The position numbers and the translations under genes are program-made. Positions 45,160-57,905 of a DNA stretch of 64,000 bases are shown in pieces. This DNA is from Timema cristinae. Its lineage: Eukaryota > Arthropoda > Insecta > Phasmatodea > Timematidae. The stretch lies in the NCBI GenBank assembly GCA_039000515.1, contig JBCFYV010000100.1, positions 50,930,587-50,994,586 of the forward strand, written 5' to 3'. The notes below the pieces were generated by a model. The model did not search any database, had not been told where the DNA came from, and worked only from the letters and a program-made list of their open reading frames with translations. How positions within the stretch are numbered: the first letter of the stretch is position 1; every line of letters begins with the position of its first letter.

Positions 45160-45535
45160 TGGTAACACTAGCGTTGGTTCAATTCCACTATTTTACGAAT
45201 CCAAGTTTAATTTTACCTAACTGTCCCGAATTCGACTCTATAGAAAAATGATTAACATAAGAGATAATATAAATATTAACATTTTAGGTTATAATGCATT
45301 AATTATAAGATTCATACATTTAGTTAAGTGTTAAATAATTAATGGTCTTCGGTCTGGTTATTAAGTTTTTACTATAATTATGTTGTGGCTGAACCACTAA
45401 TTAACAGTATTAGATCTCTCAAAAATAATTCCATTTCAAAATTTCAATTAACTTTTTTCTTTTTCTGAATCTCAAATTGTTAGCCCTCGTATATCTTTAT
45501 AGATTTGTGGGTTCAAGGTTTCCATCCCCTGATGA
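45160..45535 (+). mobile_element. Dispersed repeat D copy
   Basis: Contains ttcaattccactattttacg, tggtcttcggtctggttatt, and ends ttcaaggtttccatcccctg. Confidence 0.6.
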
Positions 45536-45764
45536 AACTAAATTCTATAATTGTATATATGTTTGGAAGAATTCTTGATAAAACATAACTCAACAGTTCA
45601 GATATAACGGGACTTGGCTGGTTTTTGGCTGCACATTCCAATAAAACTGACAATTAATTTAGGTTGTTGGCAAATTAAAAAAAAAAAAAAAAATTGATAG
45701 ATAACCCATTCTATAGTGGATGTAAAACATATTTTGTGCCTTAAGCTATGAGTGAAGAATGACC

Positions 45765-45880
45765 CTGAATACAGGACAGTTACTGGTGGTATTGCGTTGA
45801 TGCACCAAGTCAAAGGTCCTGGGTTTGATTCTCGTTTACAGGTGTCATTTTTCAATTAATTTAAATTAATTTCTCAGGTT
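45765..45880 (+). mobile_element. SINE family C copy
   Basis: gcaccaagtcaaaggtcctg then ggtttgattctcgtttacag and gtgtcatttttcaattaatt. Confidence 0.6.
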
Positions 45881-45884
45881 ACAT

Positions 45885-48100
45885 AGTAAAATCAGACACT
45901 ATTAACTCTGGTGTGTAGGCCTACTAATAAAAAAAAGTCAATTACACCTTAATTAGGCCTACTATTCTCAAGTTTATCTTAAATCTTTTCAAAAACAAAT
46001 TTCTCAAATCAACTAATATTTTAATAAAAATTTAGTACTATTTATTCATATTTGATTGGAAACTAAATTATGTTGCTAAATTTTTGAAACATAACGTTCT
46101 TGCAAATATATTTAAATTTAAATGAAGTCATTATTTATAACACCATATTAATATTTTTATTTTTAATCAACTTGTTGAGCATATTATTTTTTTCTGGAAC
46201 TCAAACGGCTGTTTAATATCGATTTTTATAAATGTAATTAGTACTTTCACTTGTAAACCCAACAAACTAAATAAATTGTCAATGCTTTGTGATTTCATTT
46301 AAAGCATCAATTTCCCCCTCCACCAAATCACTAAAACTCATACTTTGCGCATGGTCAGTAATAAAATGTGTAGAAGTTCCGAGAACCCAGTTATATGAGT
46401 GAACACTTTATAGGCCCCATGTGACGAAAATAAAGGAGCAGTTTTTGACATGAATACTCGTTCAAAATACAAAATCAAATATACAATTATTTTTAAAAGA
46501 ATTGTACATATATTTTTAAGAGAGTACATAATATTAACTTGTAGTTAAACATTTAAGGAAATAGATTATCATCTTTGGAATTTTAAATAAAAAAAAACAC
46601 TATTAATCATTAAATGTACTAATTGCACTGCACTATTATCAAGTAATGTTTCTAAATAAAACTATAATGTTACTATTCATTTTTAAAGTGGTAATATTTA
46701 CAAGCACAAAGTTGTTATAAAGATACAGTGCACTCCTGATTATGCATCACACGATATCCATTTTGTGTCTTGTTCTTAAAAAACTTATTTTCTTTTTCCA
46801 GCTAACTGTAAACTATATTTGTGAACAAATTTCGAAGTTCCAAAAGTTTGGTGTTGACCTTTTAGTTTGGTAAACATAATTAACTGTTTTTATAAATAAT
46901 CTTGTTTGTTAAGAAAATGTTAGTTTGGGATGTGATGAGGAATTAGATTTTATTATTATTTTGGTTCATCCATGTTTTACGAATAATCTGGATAGTCTAG
47001 AGTCCGCTGTATGGTTAAAATACAACTTCACTTTAAGTGCAAACAAAAATTTTTATCTTAAAATTTTCAGAAGAGTCTCACAATTGAAACATTAAAAAAA
47101 ATAAAACAAAAAACTATTGGTATCCAAAGGTTTATTAGAGAAATATGTTTAAAATTTAATTCAGGATATTGTTAGCTTAATTCCAAAACCTCCTTATGTT
47201 GATATTTAAAAAAAAAAAAAGCATTAAAAGCATTAATAGGCAGCACCATCTATGAGAATATAATCTAAACTTTTGCTATTGGTGTACTACACTTTCTAAA
47301 AAAAATAATTATATGTGGGTAGATTTTTTATGTTTTTATAATAGTTATTCTTCTATATAATACTATTAAAAACAGATAAGAAATCTACCCACACATCAAC
47401 AATTATTTAGACACTGGGCCACCTCATTGTTAAAAATTATACTTTCTAAAAAAATGTTTTTTCCGCCTCCTGAAAAATTTACTTGTTTGTATGTTGTTAA
47501 GTTTTGGAACTAAGCTAAACTCATTCCAAATTTGCTTGGTGTGGCAATATATGTATATACATATTATGTATTTTGACAATTGTATAGTATTCAGCCTAAT
47601 AAGTGTATTCTATCATGCTATAAAATGCCTATTTTTTGCAACTTAAAAAGTAATTTGGATTTTTAAAAAGTTATTTTCTAAAAAAACATTTTTAGGTATG
47701 CCTAGTCATATTTCAAGTTTAGACAACGATTAATAAATAAAAGGTAAATATGATATACTTATTCCAAAATATTATGCTAATTTACCAGCTCTAAACAAAT
47801 TGTTCAGTGGTTTTTTTGGATTCCAGAAATTTAAATATAACCTATATTGAACATTTAATTTGAATTATGCACAGGTTTTATCTACACACAACGAAACAAT
47901 GGTATGAATATATATCATTTGAATGGATTAGGTCGTGAAGTAATATATATTTAAAAATATATATATTTATTCATCTCTCATACAAAAGTTTGGAAAAATA
48001 AAAGTAAAATAAAGCAAAAATCAATTCTTCATGAGTCAACACTTGAAATTCTTTTTGCACATTGTCTGATGAGATAGTAATCAAACAAAAGATTAAAATT
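45885..48100. other. AT-rich stretch, no gene seen
   Basis: No open frame with coding character. The only structure noticed is a small fold-back at 47298-47412. Confidence 0.6.
47298..47412. repeat. Short fold-back (inverted repeat)
   Basis: Left atgtgggtagattttttat and right aagaaatctacccacacat pair around a 50-base AT-rich loop; flanking taattat/attatt also pairs. Confidence 0.75.
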
Positions 48101-48109
48101 TAGAATAAG

Positions 48110-48260
48110 TGTAGCCACATTTGAGTAAAGGTTAAGTGGGAGACCCTTTAGGAAAAACCACCTCATCACATCAGCCCTAGGTTTTAATCTTGACCGGCCC
48201 GTCGACAGCAAACCAAACAAGGCCTGGCTGATGCCTTTGTTTGCATGAACAACGGAGCGG
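48110..48260 (-). mobile_element. SINE family A fragment (minus strand)
   Basis: Diverged: aggaaaaaccacctcatcac, then a rough B-box region (aggttttaatcttgaccggc); the head is degraded. Confidence 0.45.
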
Positions 48261-48269
48261 GCAACTCTT

Positions 48270-50740
48270 GAAAATGCTTGGTATAAAAATAACTTCTTAA
48301 AAATTATTTTTTATGACAAATCAATATTAAAATTCCAATCAATTTAACTATAATTTTAGTTTATCAAAAATATTTTGTTATATAGTTATTGATGATTGTT
48401 GCAAATACTTCTTTTAATATCAGTGTTTTTTTTACATTTCTGAAATTCTCATCACAACCTGTACATTTTACAACATATATATGTCTAAAAAAGAAAGTAT
48501 AACCTCTAAATTAGTATTAAAGTTTCAATATATTATATTTCAACTACAATATATATATAGCACGATTTTCTTATTAAAATCCAATGGAAAGTTACACTTG
48601 TCATTTTAATATCTGTAATTAATATTTTCTGGCTGTAATAGTAAGACCAAATAAATAAAAAAAATACACCTATACCAAATTAATTATCATAAACTAATAT
48701 TTTGGGCATTTATTTTTGAAATGTTAATGAAGGAGAATTTTGGCTAGTAGTAATAATTATTTTTACCGTGTAAAATATTTTTACCATAAAGTTATGGGAA
48801 TTATGATACGTTCCTAGTGTAGTGAATAGATTAGTGGTTAAGGAAATACATTATATGTCATGGTATAGTGTGAATATTGATTATTTATGATAATAACCTT
48901 TCCACACATTTTCCTAAAAGTATACACTTTATTTATAAAATACACAATCATGCTTAATTACTTTATTTTTAAAATTTTAGCTTTATTTTTGTATTTCATT
49001 TATTTATTGTATTCAAAATACTTTATAAGATAAAAGTTATATTCCTCTCACAAAACAATCAATTCAATTTACAATAAAAATTCAAAAGCAAGTAATGTAA
49101 ATAATACATTAGTCAAAAACATATCTCTAAACTTTAATGTACTGTAAAAAGTGATGTAAAGAATATAACTTTTTTTTAATGGTTATCTTTAACAATATTT
49201 TAGTTGGTACAAAATGAACAAAACATCAGATTCTTAAAATATTATTTAATGTATTGATAATACCTAAAAAATATATTAGATATATTTTGAAAAGTATATA
49301 ATAATGTATTTTAAAACAACAGATGTATAAACTTTTCCTCTCAATCAATACTTATAATTTGAAATAGCTTTTATTCTCAATAAACCTGAACTTTATACAA
49401 TAAAACAAAAATAATGAAGTTCACACCTAATGTGTAGAGTTAAATTACTCAAAAAAGGTGTGAGATCCAGAAAATTTGACAGATTCTAAAGGTGAAATAG
49501 ATAATACTTGTATTTTATGTTTTTGATTCATATTATTAAACAATAATAGGCTAGTTATATTGAAAATTCTTTCAAAAAATACCTAGTTGTTTATATGAAA
49601 AAAGGTACATAAAATTTTCATACACCTTCTTACATAATTTACAATTACACTTCAAAAGTAAAAATACGTTTTTCTTAAAACATATTTTAAACTCTTCTAA
49701 ATGCTCTTTTATCAAAATAAAAGTATAATGTTTATTTCGATCAAAAAATTGATGTACTCAATTCATAGCATTTAATATTAACTAGAAATGGTTAAATTAT
49801 TAGAAAAAAAAAACAACTGCTTTATGAATTAATCAAAAAAATTAGAACATTTTCTGCGATGTTATTCAAAGTATGGATTTTTCTTGAATAAAGTTAAATA
49901 ATGATATGAATAATTGATTGAGACTGAATACATACTATACTCAAAACTAAGTTTAAAAAAATTACAGCTTCGAATAACAGTGATGGTATTTTGATAGTGT
50001 TTTTTAATTAAAATATAAGAACTAAGAAATAACTCCACGCACCATAACAATATGATGAAATTCTCCAATTGTTCACTTACACAATATTTATTGCTCACTA
50101 TTAGGAAATTGTATGAGGTGACCCTAGCTATAAGGTGTTAAAAAAACTATCCGGAGAAGACTAGTTTTAACTCTTTGTTAACATAATAGGCCTATAAACT
50201 AATATATTATATTATTTTACCATATAAATCCATGCATGTTACAGTTTTGGGTTAAGCTCAACTGATGACAATATGATTCTGCCTATAGGTAAACAATTCT
50301 GACAGCAACCATAAATTGATAGATGTTGCAAATGACATGACCATTATTTTATTGAGATATTCTAAAATGAAATGCAATGCCATTTTTTTTTTACATTACC
50401 TGATAATCTTTTGAGTGCAAGAGCATAGTAGAAGAGGGGAGGGGGGTATTTTCAAACCCCACCTAAAATTTAATGGAATCCCCCGAGGGGACATCGATTA
50501 GAACCATGTAAAATCTTTCATTGGCTCCTTAAACGTATGTTACAATTTTATGATAGAAAAAATATCTTTCTACACCCTTGCTTGAGTGCTATGCGGACAC
50601 TTTTGTTTTACATCCTCATTCAAAGACAATGCTGGCTCGTTATCGATTATTCTAATCACAAGTTATAGTTCTATTATATAGAGTTATTGAAAATAATATG
50701 ATTAAACAAATCATATCGTCATCATCACATTTAAGTGGTG
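48270..50740. other. Very AT-rich stretch, nothing recognised
   Basis: Long A/T runs in both strands; no splice-bounded coding signal and no family repeat that I could identify. Confidence 0.6.
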
Positions 50741-52575
50741 AATTAATTATCTAAGGCAGGGCAATTCAATTAGTGGCCCGCGGGCCACATCCAACCCGCA
50801 AAGTTTCGTAGATTGGCCTGCGGATTTGAAGTCCGGCCATCAGTGGAGAGGCATCGTATATATTTTTTTTGTGTTTGGTTTTGAATAATGCAGTTGACAG
50901 GGTGGCCAAGGGGGAGGGGGGATGTGACTTGCACCACTTCTACCCTCCACAGAGGTGTGCATAGCAGTGGACGTCTCGTCAGTTGATATATGCCTGTCAG
51001 ATTGTTCTTGTGTTCTTTATGGTAATAGTGGAGTGCTTTGCTTGTACATCTTATAACTTATATTTAAGTTTGTTCTTCTTATCAGGTTTTAATACTAAAC
51101 GGATCATTGAGTACATATTTATATGCCAATCATTCCTAATACTAAACCAATGTGTCCTTTTCGATCAAGGAGTGCAACTTGGAAAGACATTATGAAAGTA
51201 AGCCTAGATATTTTGAAAAATTACCCAAGCGATTCAGCATTGCGTATCTCAAAAGCTAAATCTTTGACTTCCTCTTACCGAAGAGAAATTAGTATTCTCA
51301 TGCGAGCCTTGTCACAACAAAAAAAGCTAGCATGGTGTCCTTGTGATTAGCCTAACTAAACATAAACTTAACTAAAAGGAAAAAAGTTATTTACCGTTTC
51401 AAAATAATAGAAGATTATATATGATAGCATTCTTAAACTATGTAATTACTGAAGAAAAAACTAAATCGAGTGCAATTTCTTCCAGTGAACAAATCCTAAT
51501 GTCAAAAACATACAACCTAATCCACAAAAACTTGGACCAGGCGGAAACAATATCAATGATAGTTGATGTCGACGGAGATCATGGATATCATTAATTGGGC
51601 GTTTTATTTTGACAACCGTTTTCATGAAGAATTGTTCCACTTGAGGAAAATACTAATGCAGAAGCTATTTTTGAAAAAAAAAAAAACAAAAAAAAAAACA
51701 TTTTTGCTAAAAACAAAATAGTCACAGAGTATTTGTCTCCTTGTAACGAATGATAATTTGTCCATGAATGGAAGAGAAAGTGGTTTAGTTGCAAGTTGGA
51801 GACCCTTAAGATGTAGATATTAAACTGCAAATTTCTCACCAAAATGTCTGATGCGCCGGACTTTCTGGTAACTTAAAGTATGTGATGAAGAATATTGTGA
51901 ATCCAGCCTTCAGCACCGGCTGTACCGTATATTATTAGCACACATTTCTGCAAAACACAAAAACCTTCAAATTCATAATTATATTCATTGGTTGAGTAAG
52001 GTTTAAGTGCTGGAGAGGTTAATTGAACTAAAAAATTAGATAATTGTTTCTCTTGGATTTTACAACTCTAAATGGAGGTACGTAATCTGAAAACTTGCTG
52101 CGGAATGAATATTTTATGTGTATAGTTGGGTTATTAATTATTATATGATTTATTTTGTCATACTAATATATGGAATAACAAAAAAGCTAAATAATTTTCA
52201 ATAAAAATTTGCAATATTTTCTTTGGACTTGACACGAGAGGAGTTACTTCATTTTTCCGAAATTGTGTGAAATTATTGATGTTATTAAAACGGGTGCTAG
52301 CCTTGTTATGATTAATTTCTTGAGTAAGCCAAAGAAAAAAAAAACCTTGGACGACTGAATAAGAGACTTCATCATTTATAAAGAAGTAATGCAATTTGTT
52401 AAAAATCCATTCAAGTCCGAGTCTCAAAACTTTCAGCAACAATTTAACTGATCTGAGATCACATCGGATTGGATTGATCACATTCTAAGATTAGTGATGG
52501 TGCAGCTTTGGATTGATATTGATTCAAACATGTTTCCATGTAAAAAATGTTTGCTCTGTTCTTATTAACATTGTT

Positions 52576-52866
52576 GGTGACCTGATGGTCTAGGGATAAG
52601 GTGTCGGACTTCTGTGCTGGGGTTCCGGGGTTCAATCTTCAGTCCCGGCACATATTTATCTGATTACCAAACCCTTCCTTCACCTCTGACAAGACGTGTA
52701 TTAATCACAACTTGTGAATGTGTGGAATGCCAGGCCTCCACTGTGGTTCGGATCCCATGTTAAACTGTAGGTCCTCCATTTATCTCACAATCACGCTACC
52801 ATTACACATTAGCATAAGTGCGTATAACCTGAACGGGTATTAAGACGCGGTGCTAATAATAATAAT
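52576..52866 (+). mobile_element. SINE family B copy 4 with exact 12-bp target duplication
   Basis: Complete SINE B flanked by attaacattgtt at 52564-52575 and 52867-52878. It splits the transposase region of the hAT relic. Confidence 0.93.
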
Positions 52867-52872
52867 ATTAAC

Positions 52873-53060
52873 ATTGTTCAGGTCTATGTTTGCTTGTGAA
52901 TCATCATTTTCTAATATGAACGCTATCATGGTCAACACTTGGACCTCCCTGGGAAATAAAGGGGCTAGAAGACTAGTATTATCAGAATCACTCTTGACAA
53001 AGTGTGAGCCAAATTTTTCCAAGTTACTAAGATACCATAGGTGTCACTTTTCCCATAATG
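52873..53060 (+). pseudogene. hAT transposase C-terminal dimerisation region
   Basis: Reads FRSMFACESSFSNMNAIMVN and later SESLLTKCEPNFSKLL, matching the CExxFSxMN and xYxPNFxxL patterns at the end of hAT (ZBED-like) transposases. Upstream coding is disrupted. Confidence 0.7.
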
Positions 53061-53344
53061 ATTTATATTTGAATTAATATATTTAAACGATTTTGATGCA
53101 ATTTACTTTTTCATATTTGCTAATATTATTATGACTTTTATATTGAATTTAACTGAAATAGATCAATGAAATATATAACCAAATGTACGTTTCATCACTC
53201 CCCCCTCCCCTCTCCCCCTCACCGCCCCTCAGGCCCATTTTAAACTGCAAAAATATACTCTAACAACGTTCAAAACTACAGCCAGACTGAATTAAATGTC
53301 TGGCCCGCCAAATATTATAATTATTTTTTTGGAGTGTTCCGCTT

Positions 53345-53565
53345 GGATAACTAATTGTATTAGCCCTAGTCTAGGGCCTTGTTGCCAAGTTTGTGCTATA
53401 ATAATTATTTTAATTTAAACAACCAGTTAGTGACATAATAAGTCTAAAATAAAAATCCATACTAAAACTCTGATTTTTAAACATCTTGAATCAAAATTTT
53501 TCTCAAATCATCAAATCTTGAAAATGTTTTAAGGATTAAAATATTATAGGCTCATCCCTAATTTT
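53345..53565 (+). mobile_element. Dispersed repeat D fragment
   Basis: ctagggccttgttgccaagt, ttaaacaaccagttagtgac and a right edge ttataggctcatccctaa. Confidence 0.5.
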
Positions 53566-53569
53566 TTTT

Positions 53570-54535
53570 TAATCCCACAGCATGTTTAAATTCAATAGCA
53601 TATATATTAAGATATACTTAATTTGTTGGCCTAGCTATGAGTGTAACATTGAAGTTTTGATTGGTTTCTTAAAATTTAAGGAATATAGGGTGATTAAAAC
53701 TATAATAATCTTAAAAATAATTTATGGGCTATGTTTCACAATAATAACACCTAATATGTAATCAGTTGCTAATAACATTCTTGGTGTGTTTGTACGCCAT
53801 ATCACAAACAAAAAGAGGCCTTGAAATTGGAAAATAAAGTACAGCAACAAAAGTGGATAAAACAAGAAATAATGAAAAGTAAAATTATTTTGTGAATTTT
53901 AGTAACTTGATGGCAAATTTATAACATTATTTGGATAGCATTGATACATTTATAGTTAAATTATTTTTATCATGCAGCATCTATATAAATATGGTTGTAC
54001 TTAAATCTATTTCCATTTCTACGAGAGTAATTAGCATGACTATCAAATTGGACAGGTATAACAAATTTTGATCCATACATAAGGATAAAAATACAACCAA
54101 AAAGTTGATCTTAAAACATATGTATCATTAAAAAAAATCAATGGTGTTCTAGATTTAGACAAAAATAAAACTACATATATTTATATGGATCTATTTCTTG
54201 CTATAACAAACTCTCTATATTAATAATAATTAGCATGGACTGGTACAGTTATATATTGAAATAAAAACATTTGAAAAAAGATAGAAGGAAAGAGCCTACA
54301 AACTTACCAGAAAACTTCTTAAAAGACAAATAATAGCACTTCATCCCCAAACACATAATGGAGAGTAATAAGAGTAGTCCTCAATAGCTGCAATGCTTCC
54401 CAGTTCCATAGGTTGGAGCTTGCTCACCAATATATAACCAAATCCAGGCACCTTCCTTGGATAACTTTCTCTCCTTTTCTTCCAAGCAAGTCCTCTCATA
54501 CAAGTTGGTCATTTTCATATGAACAATAATAATAA
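53570..54535. other. AT-rich stretch, nothing recognised
   Basis: No coding or repeat signature that I can name. Confidence 0.55.
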
Positions 54536-54538
54536 ATA

Positions 54539-55017
54539 CAGTCAAGTCTCGGAAACTCGACCAAATGTGGACCGAGATGGTGTCGAGTTATTTAAATGTT
54601 GAGTTTTACAGATGAACTTGAATAAGATGTATGTTTATTATGTCATGTTTACTAAACAAGGATGAATCACAGTACAGTATCAGTATTATAGGTACAGTTA
54701 TACTGTAGTATTGTACGGTACAGTAATAGTAATATATGACCAGTACAATATATTACATGTTAATATAATGGTGTATATACATACGTGTAATATACAGAAA
54801 TGCAGTGCAGTACAGTACATATAGTATTGTATTGATTCGAATAACACGTTACTGAATTATAAAACTAACAAACACAGCACTTGTAAAAACACCACAACAC
54901 GAATGTTCCACTCGAGTTACACAAACAAACTGAGAGGTTATACAGTTCAATGACCTTGGATTGTGAATACTGGTGCCAACAACTGTGTGCACGTGTCGAG
55001 TCTCCTAGACTCTACTG
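54539..55017. mobile_element. pogo/Tigger-like MITE with TA target site
   Basis: Left end cagtcaagtctcggaaactc and right end gagtctcctagactctactg are inverted, flanked by TA at 54537-54538 and 55018-55019. About 479 bases, no transposase. Confidence 0.75.
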
Positions 55018-55019
55018 TA

Positions 55020-55915
55020 ATAACTGATAAGTTAATAATTCAAATTAAATACAATAATACATCAAACATTCAATCCATCTACCAAGAGTCAAAATATGAG
55101 TTTGAATAGGTAACAACAATATTCAAGTGTCCATGATCTACCTCTAACCATGCTGCCCATAGTCCATTCTGTGTTTTACCCTTTTTTGTTTAAAAAGGGG
55201 TCGGATTAACCTCGAAAATTTCATAATTATGTGTTTAATTGTGAACTTTGAGACCTACAGTTTTCTGATAAGTTTGTTGACCTTACCCTTCATTCCTACT
55301 TTCAAGGTTTATTTTAAAATAGCCTTTTGGCGTCGTTTTAACTATGTTGAAATATAGGTAGTGATTTTTATTAAATAATAAATTTATAAAATAAAAGACT
55401 TTACATTGTTCAATAGAATGTTATGCTATTTATCAAGACCTAATTTTAATTGTATTATCACATGGTTATGAAGATATGTCCTAAATTAATTCTGAATAAT
55501 ATGTCAAGACATTTTTTTTAAAGGCCTTAGTTTGGTATTGTCTTTAAAACTTAGCTCAAGTTAATAGTGTAATAAAAAATGGGAGGTCATAATGTGAAAT
55601 ATTTACTATATAGATCTCAAAATGTATATTTATATAAAAAAAACCTGTGGATTCATGTCTTAGTATAATATGAAATTGAGTGTAATGTTCTAATTTTTAA
55701 TTTTAACGTAAAATAAAACAGTGTATATTCCAGTATTTATATAGTCGCAAATGAAAACTATGTTTAAAACTTTATTTTCACTGTTTTTAACAACAAAATT
55801 ACGATTACTTAAGACTTTACTATTAGCACTTTATTAGCACCTTGTGAATTTTCAAATTTATGAACAATTTTAAATTGATGAAACCCATATAAGTTGTTAG
55901 AATACCAGTTAGATT
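55020..55915. other. AT-rich stretch, nothing recognised
   Basis: No feature beyond A/T-rich runs. Confidence 0.5.
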
Positions 55916-55917
55916 TC

Positions 55918-56050
55918 ATGAGGGTGATTTTTACTGTATGGTTTCTCACTCTCCCTCCACACAAATGCGGGTATATTCCCATTAAAATTATACCTTCCTC
56001 ATCCCCGATTCCATTAGCAGAATTTATTTAAGCATATAACTCAAATTGAA
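55918..56050 (+). mobile_element. SINE family A body fragment
   Basis: ctcactctccctccacacaa, then taccttcctcatccccgatt; the head is missing and the tail is degraded. Confidence 0.6.
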
Positions 56051-56264
56051 TATTTCAAAAGGTGAAAAAAAGATTTGATGAAACTCTTTATTTAAAAAAT
56101 CTAGTGTCAGTTTAGCTTGAACTAACTATTAATTTATCATTATGTTCCCGTCTTACGACAGGTTCATTCCTTTTGTCATGAATCACCAATGTATCCTTCT
56201 TTTCCTTCAGTGTCCAGAAATTTCCTTTTTTTCTCAAGTTTATCCAATATTGAATCCTTTTGCT

Positions 56265-57905
56265 TTTTAAGCTCCTGTTTCCCTCAACCTTTCCTCCTAG
56301 AGATGTGTCTGATCCGGTTTGTTTTCTAAGCTCCTCTTTCCCTCAACCTTTCCCCTAGAGATGTGTCTGATCCGGTTTGTTTTCTAAGCTCCTCTTTCCA
56401 TCAACCTTTCCCCTAGAGATGTGTCTGATCCGGTTTGTTTTCTAAGCTCCTCTTTCCCTCAACCTTTCCCCCTAGAGATGTGTCTGATCCGGTTTGTTTT
56501 CTAAGCTCCTCTTTCCATCAACCTTTCCCCTAGAGATGTGTCTGATCCGGTTTGTTTTCTAAGCTCCTCTTTCCCTCAACCTTTTCCCTCTAGAGATGTG
56601 TCTGATCCGGTTTGTTTTCTAAGCTCCTCTTTCCCTCAACCTTTCCCCCTAGAGATGTGTCTGATCCGGTTTGTTTTCTAAGCTCCTCTTTCCCTCAACC
56701 TTTCCCCCTAGAGATGTGTCTGATCCGGTTTGTTTTCTAAGCTCCTCTTTCCCTCAACCTTTCCCCCTAGAGATGTGTCTGATCCGGTTTGTTTTCTAAG
56801 CTCCTCTTTCCCTCAACCTTTCCCCTAGAGATGTGTCTGATCCGGTTTGTTTTCTAAGCTCCTCTTTCCCTCAACCTTTCCTCCTAGAGATGTGTCTGAT
56901 CCGGTTTGTTTTCTAAGCTCCTCTTTCCCTCAACCTTTCCCTCTAGAGATGTGTCTGATCCGGTTTGTTTTCTAAGCTCCTCTTTCCCTCAACCTTTCCT
57001 CCTAGAGATGTGTCTGATCCGGTTTGTTTTCTAAGCTCTCTTTCCCTCAACCTTTCCCCTAGAGATGTGTCTGATCCGGTTTGTTTTCTAAGCTCCTCTT
57101 TCCCTCAACCTTTCCTCCTAGAGATGTGTCTGATCCGGTTTGTTTTCTAAGCTCCTCTTTCCCTCAACCTTTCCTCCTAGAGATGTGTCTGATCCGGTTT
57201 GTTTTCTAAGCTCCTCTTTCCTCAACCTTTCCTCCTAAGATGTGTCTGATCGTTGTTTTAAGTCCTCTTTCCAACTTCCCCAGATGTGTCTGATCCGGTT
57301 TGTTTTCTAAGCTCCTCTTTCCCTCAACCTTTCCTCCTAGAGATGTGTCTGATCCGGTTTGTTTTCTAAGCTCCTCTTTCCCTCAACCTTTCCTCCTAGA
57401 GATGTGTCTGATCCGGTTTGTTTTCTAAGCTCCTCTTTCCCTCAACCTTTCCTCCTAGAGATGTGTCTGATCCGGTTTGTTTTCTAAGCTCCTCTTTCCC
57501 TCAACCTTTCCTCCTAGAGATGTGTCTGATCCGGTTTGTTTTCTAAGCTCCTCTTTCCCTCAACCTTTCCTCCTAGAGATGTGTCTGATCCGGTTTGTTT
57601 TCTAAGCTCCTCTTTCCCTCAACCTTTCCTCCTAGAGATGTGTCTGATCGGTTTGTTTTCTAAGCTCCTCTTCCTCAAACTTTCCCTAGAGATGGTCTGA
57701 TCGGTTGTTTTCTAACTCCTTTTCCTCAACCTTCCCTAGAGATTGTCTGATCGGTTGTTTCTAGACCTCTTCCTCAACTTTCTCCTAGAGATGTGTCTGA
57801 TCCGTTGTTTCTAAGTCTCTTTCCCTAACTTTCCTAGAGATGTGTCTGATACGTTGTTTTCTAAGCTCCTCTTCCTCAACCTTTCCTCCTAAATGTGTCT
57901 GATCC
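56265..57905. repeat. 59-bp minisatellite, about 28 copies
   Basis: Unit near ctaagctcctctttccctca, acctttcctcctagagatgt, gtctgatccggtttgtttt. Period 57-59, not a multiple of three. Copies at 57233-57290 and 57650-57895 have many single-base losses, while those between are nearly identical. Confidence 0.95.

Larger units (their letters stand above)
50755..53320 (+). mobile_element. hAT transposon relic
   Basis: Left edge has ggcaattcaattagtggccc and gcgggccacatcc, as in many hAT elements. Broken coding pieces follow (for example ATWKDIMKVSLDILKNYP near 51176). The C-terminal dimerisation region appears at 52873-53060. Frame breaks and a SINE insertion make it inactive. The right end is unclear near 53290-53320 (tctggcccgccaaat). 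Confidence 0.65.

Noticed and set aside
56965..57150. Repeat-containing protein with SRDVSDPVCFLSS-like units
   Set aside because: The 59-bp period shifts frame each unit; the open frame is a by-product of the array.
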